A stretch of 64,000 nucleotides of DNA, taken from contig NW_026262668.1 of NCBI RefSeq assembly GCF_021869535.1, forward strand, positions 73,863,558 through 73,927,557, written 5' to 3'. Position numbers and translations under genes: made by a program. The DNA is from Mytilus californianus (taxonomy: Eukaryota; Mollusca; Bivalvia; Mytilida; Mytilidae). The stretch's first letter is position 1. Each line of letters opens with the position of its first letter. This document shows positions 48,025-58,650 of the stretch, in pieces. Below the pieces are notes generated by a model. The model was given only the letters and a program-made list of their open reading frames with translations. It had not been told where the DNA came from and ran no database searches.

Positions 48025-48247
48025 TTAAAATCCAGTTTCAATGTTATATGATTTATAGTTTTATAGACAAAATGGCACGTTTTCTTGATTATATAATGAA
48101 TTTTTAGTAAAATGAAACGCGAATTATAAGTACTTAACATTGAACTATGCTTATAGTATGCTTCCAATACTTCTTTCTCCAAATGTTATATAAACTGCAC
48201 AGGTCGCACTTTTATAATATTTAAAAAAATTTAAATAACAGTCCTTA

Positions 48248-48304
48248 AAGTTACACTAGATTTTCGTTAGTTGCTATCTCGGCGATGTCCTTTTCGTCGT
48301 CCTG
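48248..48304 (-). CDS. possible terminal exon, unknown gene
   Basis: On the minus strand, a pyrimidine-rich acceptor 'cctttttatattatttcag' precedes a short frame DDEKDIAEIATNENLV and stop. Block B (56335-56395) has the same acceptor and DDEKDIAEIATDENF, with two third-position changes that leave Asp and Ala unchanged and one that changes Asn to Asp. Block C has lost the site. Upstream on the minus strand lies repeat sequence and no further exon was recognised. The coding claim rests only on the acceptor and those changes, so it is weak. Confidence 0.2.
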
Positions 48305-49566
48305 AAATAATATAAAAAGGAGTTGTATGATCAATGTTTTACGATATTTGACAAATTGTGTAGCTATTTAGACAAAATTTTCTGACTGTAAAGATCTACC
48401 CCGTGTTGTCATTTGGTTTACAGAACACTAATCTCGTTGATGGTATTTATATAAGGTGAAATATAGATAAGTCTGTTAAGAGTTCTATCATTAAGATACA
48501 AATGTTGAACAAATAATTTTTATTTTGTATATTTTAAATATTTTATATCTTTTATATATTTCCATATATACTTTATCACTTTGAGACAGAACATTGTTTG
48601 TGGTTTAACCCACCTATATGTTATGCCTGTACCAAGTGAAACTATCAGGACTTGTATTTTTCGTTGTTATTGTTCTGTGTTGTATGTCTGGTTTTTTTTC
48701 GAGGAAGTCCAATGTTTGTGGTTTGTGTTGTCTTTTCTATTGATCTATATTGTTTTGTAATTGCGGTCATTCTATATGGTATAATTTCAATACAATCAAA
48801 TAGTCTGCAATCAATTTTATTTCATTAAATTTATAATATTTCATTTCAACAATTATTAATTAGACTTGTTAAAAGAAGTTTTGATAAACGAAAAAGGGTT
48901 TTATAAGAACTACTATTTTGCCCCTGAGATTGAAAAATTTAATGAATGAACAGGCCGTTAGTTTTCTCGGTTGAACTGTTTTACATTTGTAATATAATTG
49001 GTTAAACATCTGCATTTCCTGAGAATTTCAATTCCGGATATTTGTCACACATGAACCGACGCTGTTCTGGTTTCTAGTTATCAGCCCACATTTGGAAATT
49101 TTGCGATGGTCATTTGTAGTTATTATCACGCGTATTTCTTGTTTACTTTAGAATTTCTGAAGCTTTACAATTTATGTATGTTATTAGGTATTGTTGTTTA
49201 GTCGTGTTTGTTGAATTTAACCGTGTAAGTGACAATCATTGTAGGGTGCGTTTGGTTTTCAGGTGTGTTCTATCTGTTGGACTTTCAAGTAAAAGGACAA
49301 TTACACTAGTTCCTTAAAACTGGCTCAGTCCGATGCCAAGAAAAGGTGCTCTGAAGCTGGAGTTTACAAATACATTACCTGCAATTTTATATTTGCTGAA
49401 ATTTTAAGGATAGCAACATAATCTAGAAAAAAAAGTCTGCTAAATGCTGCAGCACTGAGACGTGATGATTTATTTATTTATTTCAATAAACTATGTAATG
49501 ATTAATGTATACTGATTAAACCATATTTAGGTATGACAGGTCTTGTTTAAAAAGCTACACAAGTAA

Positions 49567-49887
49567 ACAGAATTTGAAATCAGTATCACGACTAAAAAGG
49601 AAGCGCCAGATATGAATCCAGATTTGTCCAATTCTTTGTTGGTTGAAAGTAATGTTGACCTGGCCTCTCGATGTATTAAAGTGTATAATTTGCAACAAAT
49701 TTCTCATAAAGACCAAATTACACAAAGAGTAGTTAAAATTATAGACAAAGACATTATTCGTGTTAAAAAGGCTGACTTTAGTAAAACCTACTGCAATTAC
49801 TCTAAACTCAAGACTAAACGTAAGAAGCACTACATAGATGTCAAAGTGTTCTTTTCTAAACAAAGACATGGTAAATCGAACATTTAA
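49567..49887 (+). pseudogene. block P coding tract 1, unidentified protein
   Basis: An open frame of 106 codons: ...DMNPDLSNSLLVESNVDLAS, then ITQRVVKIIDKDIIR, TYCNYSKLKTKRKKH and YIDVKVFFSKQRHGK before the stop. It is lysine-rich with no membrane segment. The same frame is interrupted in the other copies by single-base indels (extra A at 32689 and in copy 2; missing T near 62943), which suggests an ancestral coding frame best kept here. I do not recognise the family. It could be an exon of a host gene caught in the duplicated block, or part of a DNA transposon. Start unknown; an AG just upstream could be a splice site. Confidence 0.4.
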
Positions 49888-50072
49888 TTTGCAAGCGTCT
49901 TTTTTATTGACGACGCCTTTATAGTCGCGAATAACATCAAAGGAAAATAAAAAATGTTTAAAAGCCGACTTCCCGCTGTAACCATGAAGAAGCAGAAACC
50001 ACAATGATTTTCATGATGATGCAATGTTTTTCTACCTAGTGATTAAAATTACAAAATTAAAAAGTATGTGTT

Positions 50073-50276
50073 CAGACTGGTTCCATTGACAGCTTGAAGG
50101 ATAACAGACGTTTTATCCCAGTTCACGCCACTGTTTCGTCTTTTAACTCAGTATGCAACCTCCTTAGGACGAAAGCAAGCCACTTAAGTAATCTTGCTGC
50201 ATTAGCACACGGTGATGTTGATAGTACTATATATGATGCTAAAATGTTTGTAACGGAGTTATACGACTTAAAATAG
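50073..50276 (+). pseudogene. block P coding tract 2, unidentified protein
   Basis: Frame reading CVQTGSIDSLKDNRRFIPVH, ATVSSFN, then VCNLLRTKASHLSNLAALAH, GDVDSTIYDAKMFVTELYD and LK before TAG. Copies 1, 2 and 4 keep an extra stretch between the two halves (PVVTDILPIINA, then SGFYFTSNFCGIGKKS at 33160-33190) that this copy lost, and copy 4 reads on past LK as YKFNKSHNN. The tract is therefore longer in the ancestor. A following frame (50353-50520: KLPPCELVFKQHVLHLYVHY, GKAKFGCRQM, MARHLSLVGKFSKMT) may belong to the same protein. No family recognised. Confidence 0.4.
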
Positions 50277-51479
50277 AAGTTCAATAAATCGCACAACAAT
50301 TTAAGTTTGCTAAGACAACAGTTGTCTATATGTAAAGAGTGTAATAAAACTGCCGCCATGTGAGTTAGTATTTAAGCAACACGTACTACATTTGTACGTG
50401 CACTATGGAAAAGCAAAGTTTGGGTGTAGGCAAATGTTGCCAACCCAAATAATGGCACGCCATTTGAGTTTGGTTGGAAAATTTAGCAAAATGACAAGTA
50501 AGAGCCAGTTATCTTTGAATGAAAAATGACATCAAACTCTCAACAAGACCTTCTTTGCTCATGTAAAGAGAAAACATGTGCAGGCAGCATGCGGTAACAA
50601 GGAGCAGCGACTCATTTCTACTCGTAAGTCATGAACATTTCAGTGTAACTTACGATCAATTTTAGTCGTAACATGCATGAAATATTTGCCACTGGACTTT
50701 AAGCAACCAACATTCAATCAATCAATCTTTCCTGCACGAATTTTTGTTTTGTCAAAATGTAGGTAATTGTAATAATGACCATGCCGTATCAGCTGACATA
50801 GCTGATGACACAGATGACATATCATGAACTTTATTTATTGGAAATATTTCTAACTAGATTGGTGTGTTCCTCGTTGGTTCATGCCGTACGTGAATTTTAG
50901 CTTTCTATAATTTTTTCGACGTTTCATTCGGTCATGTCTTACTTTTTACGTGTATTGAGACTAACAGTGGGAAATGTTTTCAAGAAAACTCCGTGACATG
51001 ACGAATCATGACAGAGACGAAATCTAACCTGAAAATGCTGTTGGATTTTATGTTTTTGGATACTCTATTAATATGTATATATTTAATATTTAATGTATGT
51101 ATATCTTGTCCAGAAATGCATTTTATCGAGGTCGAAGATCAAGGTCATTCTGTCATTCTGGCTTATAGATTTTGAAAAAATCTGCAGTTTGTTTCTGTAG
51201 ATGAAAATAAGAATTTTTCAAGTGATGACCTTTGACCTTGATTTAAGGCACGATGGCACCAGCCTACATATTTACGACACATATATCCAATAAGTATACG
51301 ATTTAAGCTTTCAAATGAGCTATTTTAATGCCATGAGGTATGTAGGTAATTTAAATTTCTAAAATTGTCCTCTCCACCGCTCCGCTAAAAAGGATATTAC
51401 CAAAAATGGACTAAACAGTAAAGGTTAATAGTTTACAAAGACAAATTAAAGAACACTATAACACGTAATAAGGATGATA

Positions 51480-52643
51480 AACAACGTCAGTACCTAGAAT
51501 CTATACTTCAAGACCATCATGTATTATTTGTGAAGTTGATACGGAATATTTATCAACAAGGTCTTGGTATCTTCCGATGAAATTTTTAGAAAAAGGACGA
51601 AACGTTCTTTGACATAACCCTGGTTCATCAACTTTCTAATCAGACACCGATGACGTTTTATAAAGTCTGGGTAGCAGCTGCAAGCTCTTTAATACCGAAT
51701 TAGTTGGGAAATATATATACCATATGCAGGTGAAGTTGGTATATTGCTATTAAGGTGGTGGAAATTGATAATTTCAAAATTAAAATCGTCCCGTTTATAT
51801 AGTCATTTTATAAAATTTACTGTTTGCAAAATTATAAATTATTCTAAATGATAAGGATGTTCTTGTCCCAGGCAGAAAACACTGGCTGTGTTGGGCGCAA
51901 CTTTTTGAAAGTTTTGGTCCTCGATGCTCTTCAGCTTTGTACTTGTTTTGGCTTTCAAACTTTTTTTTATCTGAGCGTCACTGGTTGGTCTTGTGTAGAC
52001 GAGACGCGCATCTGGCGTATTGAATTTTAAGCCTAGTACATTTTGTTAGCTATTATTCGTGTGTTTCTTTGTCCTATATGTTCTCCCATTTATTTGTATT
52101 GTGGTCCTGTCATGTGATGTTGTCGTTTTGGTGTTGTGTTTGACGTTGCCATAAAAGCGGGAGGTTTGGCATGCCACAAAACCAGGTTCAACCCACCATT
52201 TTTTTCTTAAAATGTCCTGTTCCAAGTCAGGAAAATGGCCATTGTTATATTATAGTTCGTTTCTGTGTGTGTTACATTTTAATGTTGTGTTTTTGTTGTG
52301 TCGTTGTTCTCCTCTTATATTTGATGCGTTTCCCTCAGTTTTAGTTTGTATCCCGGATTTGTTTTTATCTCTATCGATTTATGAGTTTTCGAACAGCGGT
52401 ATACTACTGTTGCCTTTATTTGTCATAGATTCTGGTACTGAGATGACCGCTTATGTCAAATGCGAGATATAAGTCTAAACATGAGGCAGAGGAAGCCGTG
52501 TCTGTTTCTTTAATTTCTAGTTCTGGAGGATATATTAATGGAACCCAATCAGAAAAGTTTAGATTGTTAATGGAAAGAACATCATCAATATATCTGAATG
52601 TGAAATTAAATCTGTTCCATCGACCTAGAAATAAAGGATACAA
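51480..52643 (-). pseudogene. RT-2-type reverse transcriptase, palm motif C to thumb, split (block X, copy 2)
   Basis: Minus-strand RT like 39890-40375. The first part (52643-52430) reads FNFTFRYIDDVLSINNLNF with the catalytic YIDD intact, YPPELEIKETDTASSAS and LDLYLAFDISGHLSTRIYDK. The frame then hits inserted repeats (51795-52425) and resumes as DDFNFEIINFHHLNSNIPTS, YGIYISQLIRY, KLMNQGYVKERFV and RYQDLVDKYSVSTSQIIHD before a stop near 51500. The insertion point falls between IYDK and DDF. Non-functional because of the insertion and further stops; otherwise a better preserved thumb than copy 1. Confidence 0.82.
51795..52425. mobile_element. composite repeat insertion in block X RT
   Basis: Absent from the equivalent place at 40172-40180. 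Two parts: 51850-52150 with 'gagcgtcactggttggtctt' and 'gacgcgcatctggcg' (family of 18595-18725), then 52150-52425, a reverse copy of the 248-bp family ('ggaaaatggccattgttata' ... 'acagcggtatactactgttg'). No clean target duplication seen. Confidence 0.7.
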
Positions 52644-52687
52644 TAATTTCAGTTAAGTTTTCCTCCTATCTTAACTTGTAGCCAACG

Positions 52688-52984
52688 TATTATATTTTGC
52701 AAATTCAGAAACATGCAAATGATATTGTAGTATACAAAAAGATGTCAAATTTAACTTTTAATGATTTATAATCATTTATATAGTTCAAATCCTCTTTTAA
52801 TACTTTGTCTGAGATGTCATTGTAGACGGTCCGAGTTGACTTTGTAGACGGTCCGAGTTGACTTATTAGTCGGTCCGATTTGACTCTGTCCGAGTTATCT
52901 TCGGGTCGAGTTGTGCCGCATTCGTAAAATTGCAATAGCTAATGAAATCCGTTTTTACAAATATTACCCAGAATGCAATATAAT
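52688..52984. mobile_element. MITE-like element with GGTCCGAGTT minisatellite, copy 1
   Basis: Ends 'tattatattttgcaaattc' and (complement) 'attatattgcattctggg' form imperfect inverted repeats. Other copies: 57240-57495 (reverse) and 59461-59757. Inside, about 21-bp units 'agacggtccgagttgact' are tandem (52823-52905). Confidence 0.65.
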
Positions 52985-53319
52985 TGAATATATATATTTT
53001 TTACCATATCTATAGATAAAAGTAGTGATAAAATATTGTACACAAATTTTTATTTTTTGACTATATGTAAAAAAAATATTGCATGTATATTTGAAAGTTT
53101 TGAACATATATTTTTATTTTTTTAATATATATATTGCATATATATTTGTAAGTTTTGAATATAAATAGAAAAATATTGCATACATATTTGTAAGTTTTGA
53201 ACATAAATTTTTATTTTTTGTATATAACTAAAAAAATATTGCATATACATTTGTAAGTTTTGAACATATTTTTTTTTTAATCAGTATTTGTTTTTTGAAT
53301 ATTGAAACGTTTGACGTGC
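52985..53319. other. AT-rich low-complexity leader of block B
   Basis: Irregular repeats of 'aaaatattgcatatatattt' and 'gtaagttttgaacata', also at 59760-60000. A composition-driven minisatellite with no gene. Confidence 0.6.
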
Positions 53320-53422
53320 CATACATAACATTCAATTGCATGACGTGTTTCATTAGACACAGTGAGTTTTTCTTCATTTACACCTTTGGTGTGATTTATC
53401 AGAGTGTTAAGATAAGCAGGAA

Positions 53423-53658
53423 AAAGTTAAATCACAAAAATACTGAACTCCGAGGAAAATTCAAAACGGAAAGTCCCTAATCAAATGGCAAAATCAAAAG
53501 CAAAAACACATCAAATGAATGGACAACAACTGTCATATTCCTGACTTGGTACAGGCATTTTCTTATGTAGAAAGTGGTGGATTGAACCTGGTTTATAGCG
53601 CTAAACCTCTCACTTGTATGACAGTCGCATCAAATTCCATTATATTGACAACGATGCT
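53423..53658. mobile_element. 236-bp insertion with AGGAA target duplication
   Basis: Absent from the matching places in A (about 44562) and C (about 60139). Flanked by AGGAA (53418-53422 and 53659-53663). Begins 'aaagttaaatcacaaaaata' and ends 'cattatattgacaacgatgc' plus t. Same family as 30826-31050; diverged relatives at 44890-45160, 45713-45960, 54000-54250 and 60475-60730 are shared by all A-type copies and so are older. Confidence 0.8.
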
Positions 53659-54689
53659 AGGAAGTTGCTATAGGTTTGTATAGATACTATATCACAAGGT
53701 AAAAAAAAATTGACAGAACAACTGAAAATAATGAGATTGTCTAGATTCTGTGTCGATGTCTAGGAAAATCTCGAGATTTGAATCAGACCTCGTTAACGTT
53801 ACCTTCAAGTTCACTGGGGACACGAAGAAAGGCGCGCACTGAAATAAGAATTATTGAGTGAATGGACATTGTCATTACATCAAAACAAGATTAGAAGATT
53901 TCTGTCCCGGAGAAAATACCCGGACAACATCGTTTTTGTTCGTTAATCACATTACATCAACTGTTCGATAAAGAAAAAAATATAACAAAAATACTGAACT
54001 CTAAAGCAAATAAAAAAAGGGGAAGTCCATAAAAACTGACAAAATCAAATGCTATTAATCAACGGAACAAGTGAAAAACCACTGCCATATTCCTGACTTT
54101 GTACAGGCATTTTCTAAAGGAAATTGTGTGTTAAACTTGGTTTTATTGCTAACTTAACCTCCCACTTGTATGACAATAGTTTATAAAATTGGGTGAGCAA
54201 CCCAAACAGACATAATAGGTTAATGTGACAATAATTGGGATTCAGCAGCCAAAAATGTGTAAACATATATCACAGACATACAACTCAACTGACTAAAAAA
54301 TTCAAACAAACTTACACATAAATCTAACAAAGACACCAACAAAAAAGGTGTAGATATTAAGAATTTGACGATGACGTCAACAAAAAAGGTTTTTGTCGTT
54401 GAAAGTACATACTAGACTAAATTTATTGACAATTGATTTTGGAAACTCAACATATACTCCCACAACCAGGAGGAAATCATAAACATGTTCTATGTTCCTG
54501 TGGAAGTTCAACAAAAAATGAAGTACTGGATCTTCCTTCACTGTACTAGTATATTAAAATTACGTAAAATTTCTCACAAACAACGTTATATTGCTGTTGT
54601 TATGAACGTTAAAATATGCGTTGATATCGTTGTTTGATCGAAAATATTTTCGGCAAATTTGACATGTGCGTAACGAATAGAAGCTATCA

Positions 54690-55330
54690 TTATCGTTCCT
54701 CTGTAAAGATGATGTTCCCTCACCAAATCATTCAAAGATTGGTGATGTTGATGATGATTTCAGCTTTCCAACTGTGAACATTCCATTTACATGTAGTAAC
54801 ATTACAGCAGAGCCTTCATATAGAGTATGTATCTCCCTGTTGGTACGATAGTTCAGAGGTTTGCGTTTCCTTTCATGATTTCCTTGATAGATGGTTGCTG
54901 ATCACAAGGAAGTTATTGAACCAAGGATTCCTAGTCGAAAAGTTGAAGTTATCCCTTTCGGAAGTTTTACGGAGATGATTCACCGATATTGAAAATCTGT
55001 CACAGATAACCATGGATATGTTTAAACTGTCGTAGCGCTTCTCTCGTTTTCTTTTCCTCGATTGTGATATCAACGAATGAGACGTTACACCGAATTTGAA
55101 CTGTTCATGAACAATACGACGGGCGCCACACGTGGAGCAGGATATGCTTACCCTTCAGGAACACCTGCTACATTTGTATAACCCTCGTTTTATGTATGGT
55201 TCGTGTTACTCAGTCTTAAGTTGTGTATGTGGTGTTTAGCAGACTGTTGTTTGTAGATTTTCGTTTTTGTCACGATTTTGTCTGCTTCGTTTCAACTTGT
55301 GAGTTTTGATTCTCCGTTTGGGATATTCTC
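54690..55330 (+). pseudogene. RT-2 thumb and 3' end (block B)
   Basis: DDVPSPNHSKIGD, DDDFSFPTVNIPFTCSNITA and RVCISLLVR, then stops, the thumb remnant PRIPSRKVEV, and the 3' tail 'gagcaggatatgcttaccc'. Parallel to 46390-46990 and 61185-61800, with the same internal deletion. Confidence 0.75.
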
Positions 55331-57034
55331 CCTTTTTTACCCTTTTGTCCTTTTGCAAAGCAAATATATATTCCTATCGAACATACCCTTATTTTTCTGA
55401 TTGATATTCAGATATTCTATGGTCTTGATTTGTATATTTAAATTTGATTACCGAGATTATTAAAAACAGGTGAACTGCAGTCGCCTCTTATTTGTTTACG
55501 TAAAACACACATCGAAGTCAAATTATAACACTTAAATTTTCTTGTAAATTGAAGAGGTTTTTACTTGTTATATTAAAACCTAACACTCATAGTTTCAGTT
55601 TCCATGTGTCTGTCGTTAGCCACTAGCCCCAAACTTCAAGTTATGTACTCTGTATTCAAAGATTTGACGATAGATAGGATCAAGTTGAAACATAATGAGT
55701 AGATAACTGATCTCGTAATCGAACATACAACAATCTTATCTTTAAAATTCAACAAGATTTAATGTATGTATACAGAACTTATTTTTGTTGAACTCTACGT
55801 TGAAAAAACACAAACAACAAAATTTCATCTGTTTGAAGATTTAATTAATAAATTTCTTATTTCATATAAATATATATATATATTATTAAATATAATATCT
55901 AAAGCATGGACATGTAAATTAGGAATTTGTAATTCTGAAGTACTGTTTACTATGAAATATTTTTTTCTATTTACAAAGACGCACTTTCTCAAAGCTACCT
56001 TGGTCCATTATTTTGGGTATATACTACTGACATTAAGAAACCCATTAAGACTGAAAGTTTTAATCTAATAATGTATTTGTACCAATTGAAAACTATATTG
56101 TTCATTAAAATCCAGTTTCAATGTTATATGATTTATAGTTTTATAGACAAAATGGCACGTTTTCTTGGTTATATAATGAATTTTTAGTAAAATGAAATGC
56201 GAATTATAAGTACTTAGCATTGAACTATGCTTATAGTATGCTTTCAATACTACTTTCTCCATATGTTATATAAACTGCACAGGTCGCACTTCTATAATAT
56301 TCAAAAAAAATTTAAATAACAGCCCTTAAAGTTACACTAAAATTTTCGTCAGTTGCTATCTCTGCGATATCCTTTTCGTCGTCCTGAAATTATATAAAAA
56401 GGAGTTTTATGATCAATGTTTTACGATATTTGACAAATTGTGTCGCTATTTAGACCAAATTTTCTGACTGTAAAGATCTACCCCGTGTTGTCATTCGGTT
56501 TACAGAACACTTATCTCGTTGATGATATTTATATAAGGTGAAATATAGATTAGTCTGTTAAGAGTTATATCATTCAGAAACAAATGTTGAACAATTCATT
56601 TTTATTTTGTATATTTTATATATTTGATATATTTGATATATTTTATATATTTCCATATATACTTAATCACTTTTAGGCAGAACATTGTTTGTGGTTTAAT
56701 TCACCTATATGTTATGCCTGTACCAAGTGAAACTATCAGGACATGTATTTTTCGTTGTTATTGTTCTGTGTTGTATGTCTGGTTTTTCTCGAAGAAGTCC
56801 AATGTTTGTGGTTAGTGTTGTCTTTTCTATTGTTCTATATTGTTGTGTAATTGCGGTCATTCTATATGGTATAATTTCAATACGATCAAATAGTCTGCAA
56901 TCAATTTTATTTCATTAAATTAATAATATTTCATTTCAACAATTATTGATTAGTCTTGTTAAAGGAAGTTTTGATAAACGAAAAAAGGTTTATAAGAACT
57001 ACTATTTGGCCCCTGAAATTGAAAAATTTAATGA

Positions 57035-57230
57035 ATGAACAGGCCGTTAGTTTTCTCGTTTGAACTGTTTTACATCTGTTATTTCGGGGCCTTTTATAGC
57101 TGACTATGCGGTATGGGTTTTGCTCATGGTTGAAGGCCTTACGATGAACCATAGTTGTTAACTTCTATGCCATGTTTTGTCTGTGGAGAGTTGTTTCATT
57201 GTCAATCATACAACATCTTCTTAATTTTTT
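57035..57230 (+). repeat. mussel SINE-like dispersed repeat
   Basis: 'caggccgttagttttctcgt', 'ttatttcggggccttttata' and 'catacaacatcttcttaatt'. Abuts the MITE at 57240. Confidence 0.75.
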
Positions 57231-57239
57231 ATAATTTTT

Positions 57240-57495
57240 ATAATATTGCATTCTGGGTAATATTTATAATTACGGATTTCGTTGGCTGTTGCAATTTAAC
57301 GAGTGCAGTACAACTCGGCGCGGAGATAACTCGGACCGACTAATGTCTATAAAGTCAACTCGGACCGTCTATAATGACAACTCAAACAAAGTATTAAAAG
57401 AGGAATTGAATAGACTATAAGATCATAAATCATTAAATGTTATGTTTTTCATGACAATATCATTTGCATGTTTCTGAATTTGCAAAACATAATAA
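57240..57495 (-). mobile_element. MITE-like element with GGTCCGAGTT minisatellite, copy 2 (reverse)
   Basis: Reverse complement of 52688-52984 and 59461-59757, with fewer internal units ('aactcggaccgactaatg', 'aactcggaccgtctataa'). Confidence 0.65.
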
Positions 57496-57527
57496 AAACA
57501 AATGGAGAATCTGTCTATAGGCCAAAG

Positions 57528-57886
57528 ATGCCCCCGCTTGTAAATATGCATGAGTCAACTTCCCCATACAGTTGAGGCCGTTTTGTGGTAATAAGCATTG
57601 TGTCTAAGTTTCATAACATTTGGTTGAGGCAAACTAAAGATAGAGAACGGAAACGAAAATTTCATCATTTTTTCCGTTTATAAAGGGCCATAACTCATGA
57701 ACGGTAAAAGTGACAACACCCAATTTCGTACTTGATCTGTGTTTTGTGGTAATAAGCATTGTGTATAAGTTTTATAACATTTGGTTTAGGCAAACTAAAG
57801 TTAGAGAACGGAAACCAATTTTGGGGACGTACGGACGGGACGGACAAGGGTAACACTTAATGCCCCCTCCGCTACGGCGGGGGCAT
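57528..57886. mobile_element. 359-bp element ending in GCGGGGGCAT
   Basis: Ends ATGCCCCCGC and GCGGGGGCAT are perfectly complementary (10 bp). The right end also forms a hairpin by itself (TGCCCCC-tc-CGC-tac-GGCGGGGGCA, 57860-57886). Inside, a 75-bp segment starting 'gttttgtggtaataagcat' is duplicated (57580-57654 and 57741-57815) around 'aagggccataactcatgaac'. I recognise it as a widespread bivalve repeat. No target duplication was identified. Confidence 0.7.
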
Positions 57887-58640
57887 ACAGATATTGTATT
57901 TTGTTCTTTGAAAGCCGTATGAGTAAATAACGTTTATAATGTTTTGGTAGTTTCTTTTGTTTGTTTGTTTGTTTGATATATATTATATCATCGATTATTT
58001 TAAAGTACTACTAGAACACACACGCAACATGTCGCGGATCCGTGACTGAATTGAAGTACCTATGCCTTATTTTTTGCCTGGATTTTTAGTATTCGTATTG
58101 TCATCTCATAAAGTCATGCTGATTGTAAGATGCACAGTTTTCTCTGCTTTCAAAATCTTTCTGTTTGAACCCGTTCTGGTTTTCTTACTACAATAAACTT
58201 ACTATAAACGAAATATTTTTTTAACTTGTTAATGAGGTGGAAGAAAACAAACTTGTTAAATAGTGTACTATAGTGTAACATAGATACAAAACAAATACTG
58301 GAATAATTCCACGTTACCCTCATAGAGGAGGGATTTACAGAAGGTAACAGGTAAGAAGCTACATGTGACATATACTATTGGCATCGGTATCGGATTCGAC
58401 CCGGAACTTGTTAATTATTGGTACTATTAATTATGTGGTAAACAAAAGGGCATGGAATGGTGTAATTTTTAAACAACATCATTGTCCTATATTACTTATA
58501 TATAAAGTTGAATACTTTGATTCATCGTTTTTCCGTCATGCCGGCTAACAAATTGGACCTCGTTATTTTAGTAGTATAGATGTTATTAGTCCAAACATAC
58601 TGGCTTCAATTTTAAAATAAAACTATAACTATAATATATA
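57887..58640. other. no supported gene; short (TTTG)n
   Basis: (TTTG)n-like tract at about 57955-57975. A minus-strand frame (58150-58371) shows no family. Confidence 0.4.
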
Positions 58641-58650
58641 TACATACATA

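Larger units (their letters stand above)
44420..48870 (+). repeat. block A (first A-type copy)
   Basis: Matches B (53320-56965) and C (60040-62775) over almost its whole length, from 'cattcaattgcatgacgtg' to 'cttttataatatt' and, with B, on to 'aacaattatt'. It holds RT-2 fragments, an AT-rich 3' region (47000-47760), and a 248-bp insertion absent from B and C (47777-48024). Compared with B and C it has an internal tandem duplication (44931-46594) and a tripled 22-bp motif (44444-44509). Confidence 0.85.
48985..51405 (+). repeat. block P, copy 3 (best preserved coding tracts)
   Basis: Diverged copy of 31770-34679. It lacks the 160-bp segment of copies 1 and 2 and has lost most of the SINE-like domain (only 50672-50740 remains), but carries an extra piece of about 115 bp at 50790-50900. 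Continues directly into block X at 51405, as copy 2 does at 39806. DR1 motif at 51226-51238. Confidence 0.8.
53320..56965 (+). repeat. block B (second A-type copy)
   Basis: Homologous to 44420-48870 but with a single central unit and no 248-bp insertion. It carries its own 236-bp insertion (53423-53658). Contains the RT-2 thumb/3' end (54690-55330) and the exon-like site (56335-56395). Not followed by block P, unlike A and C. Confidence 0.85.

Noticed and set aside
47731..48182. Minus-strand frames of 87 and 109 codons
   Set aside because: They lie on the 248-bp repeat insertion and AT-rich flank. Similar frames recur only where the repeat recurs.
57580..57815. CRISPR-like reading of the two 75-bp repeats with a spacer
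   Set aside because: Only two repeats, far too long, and in a eukaryotic MITE-like context.
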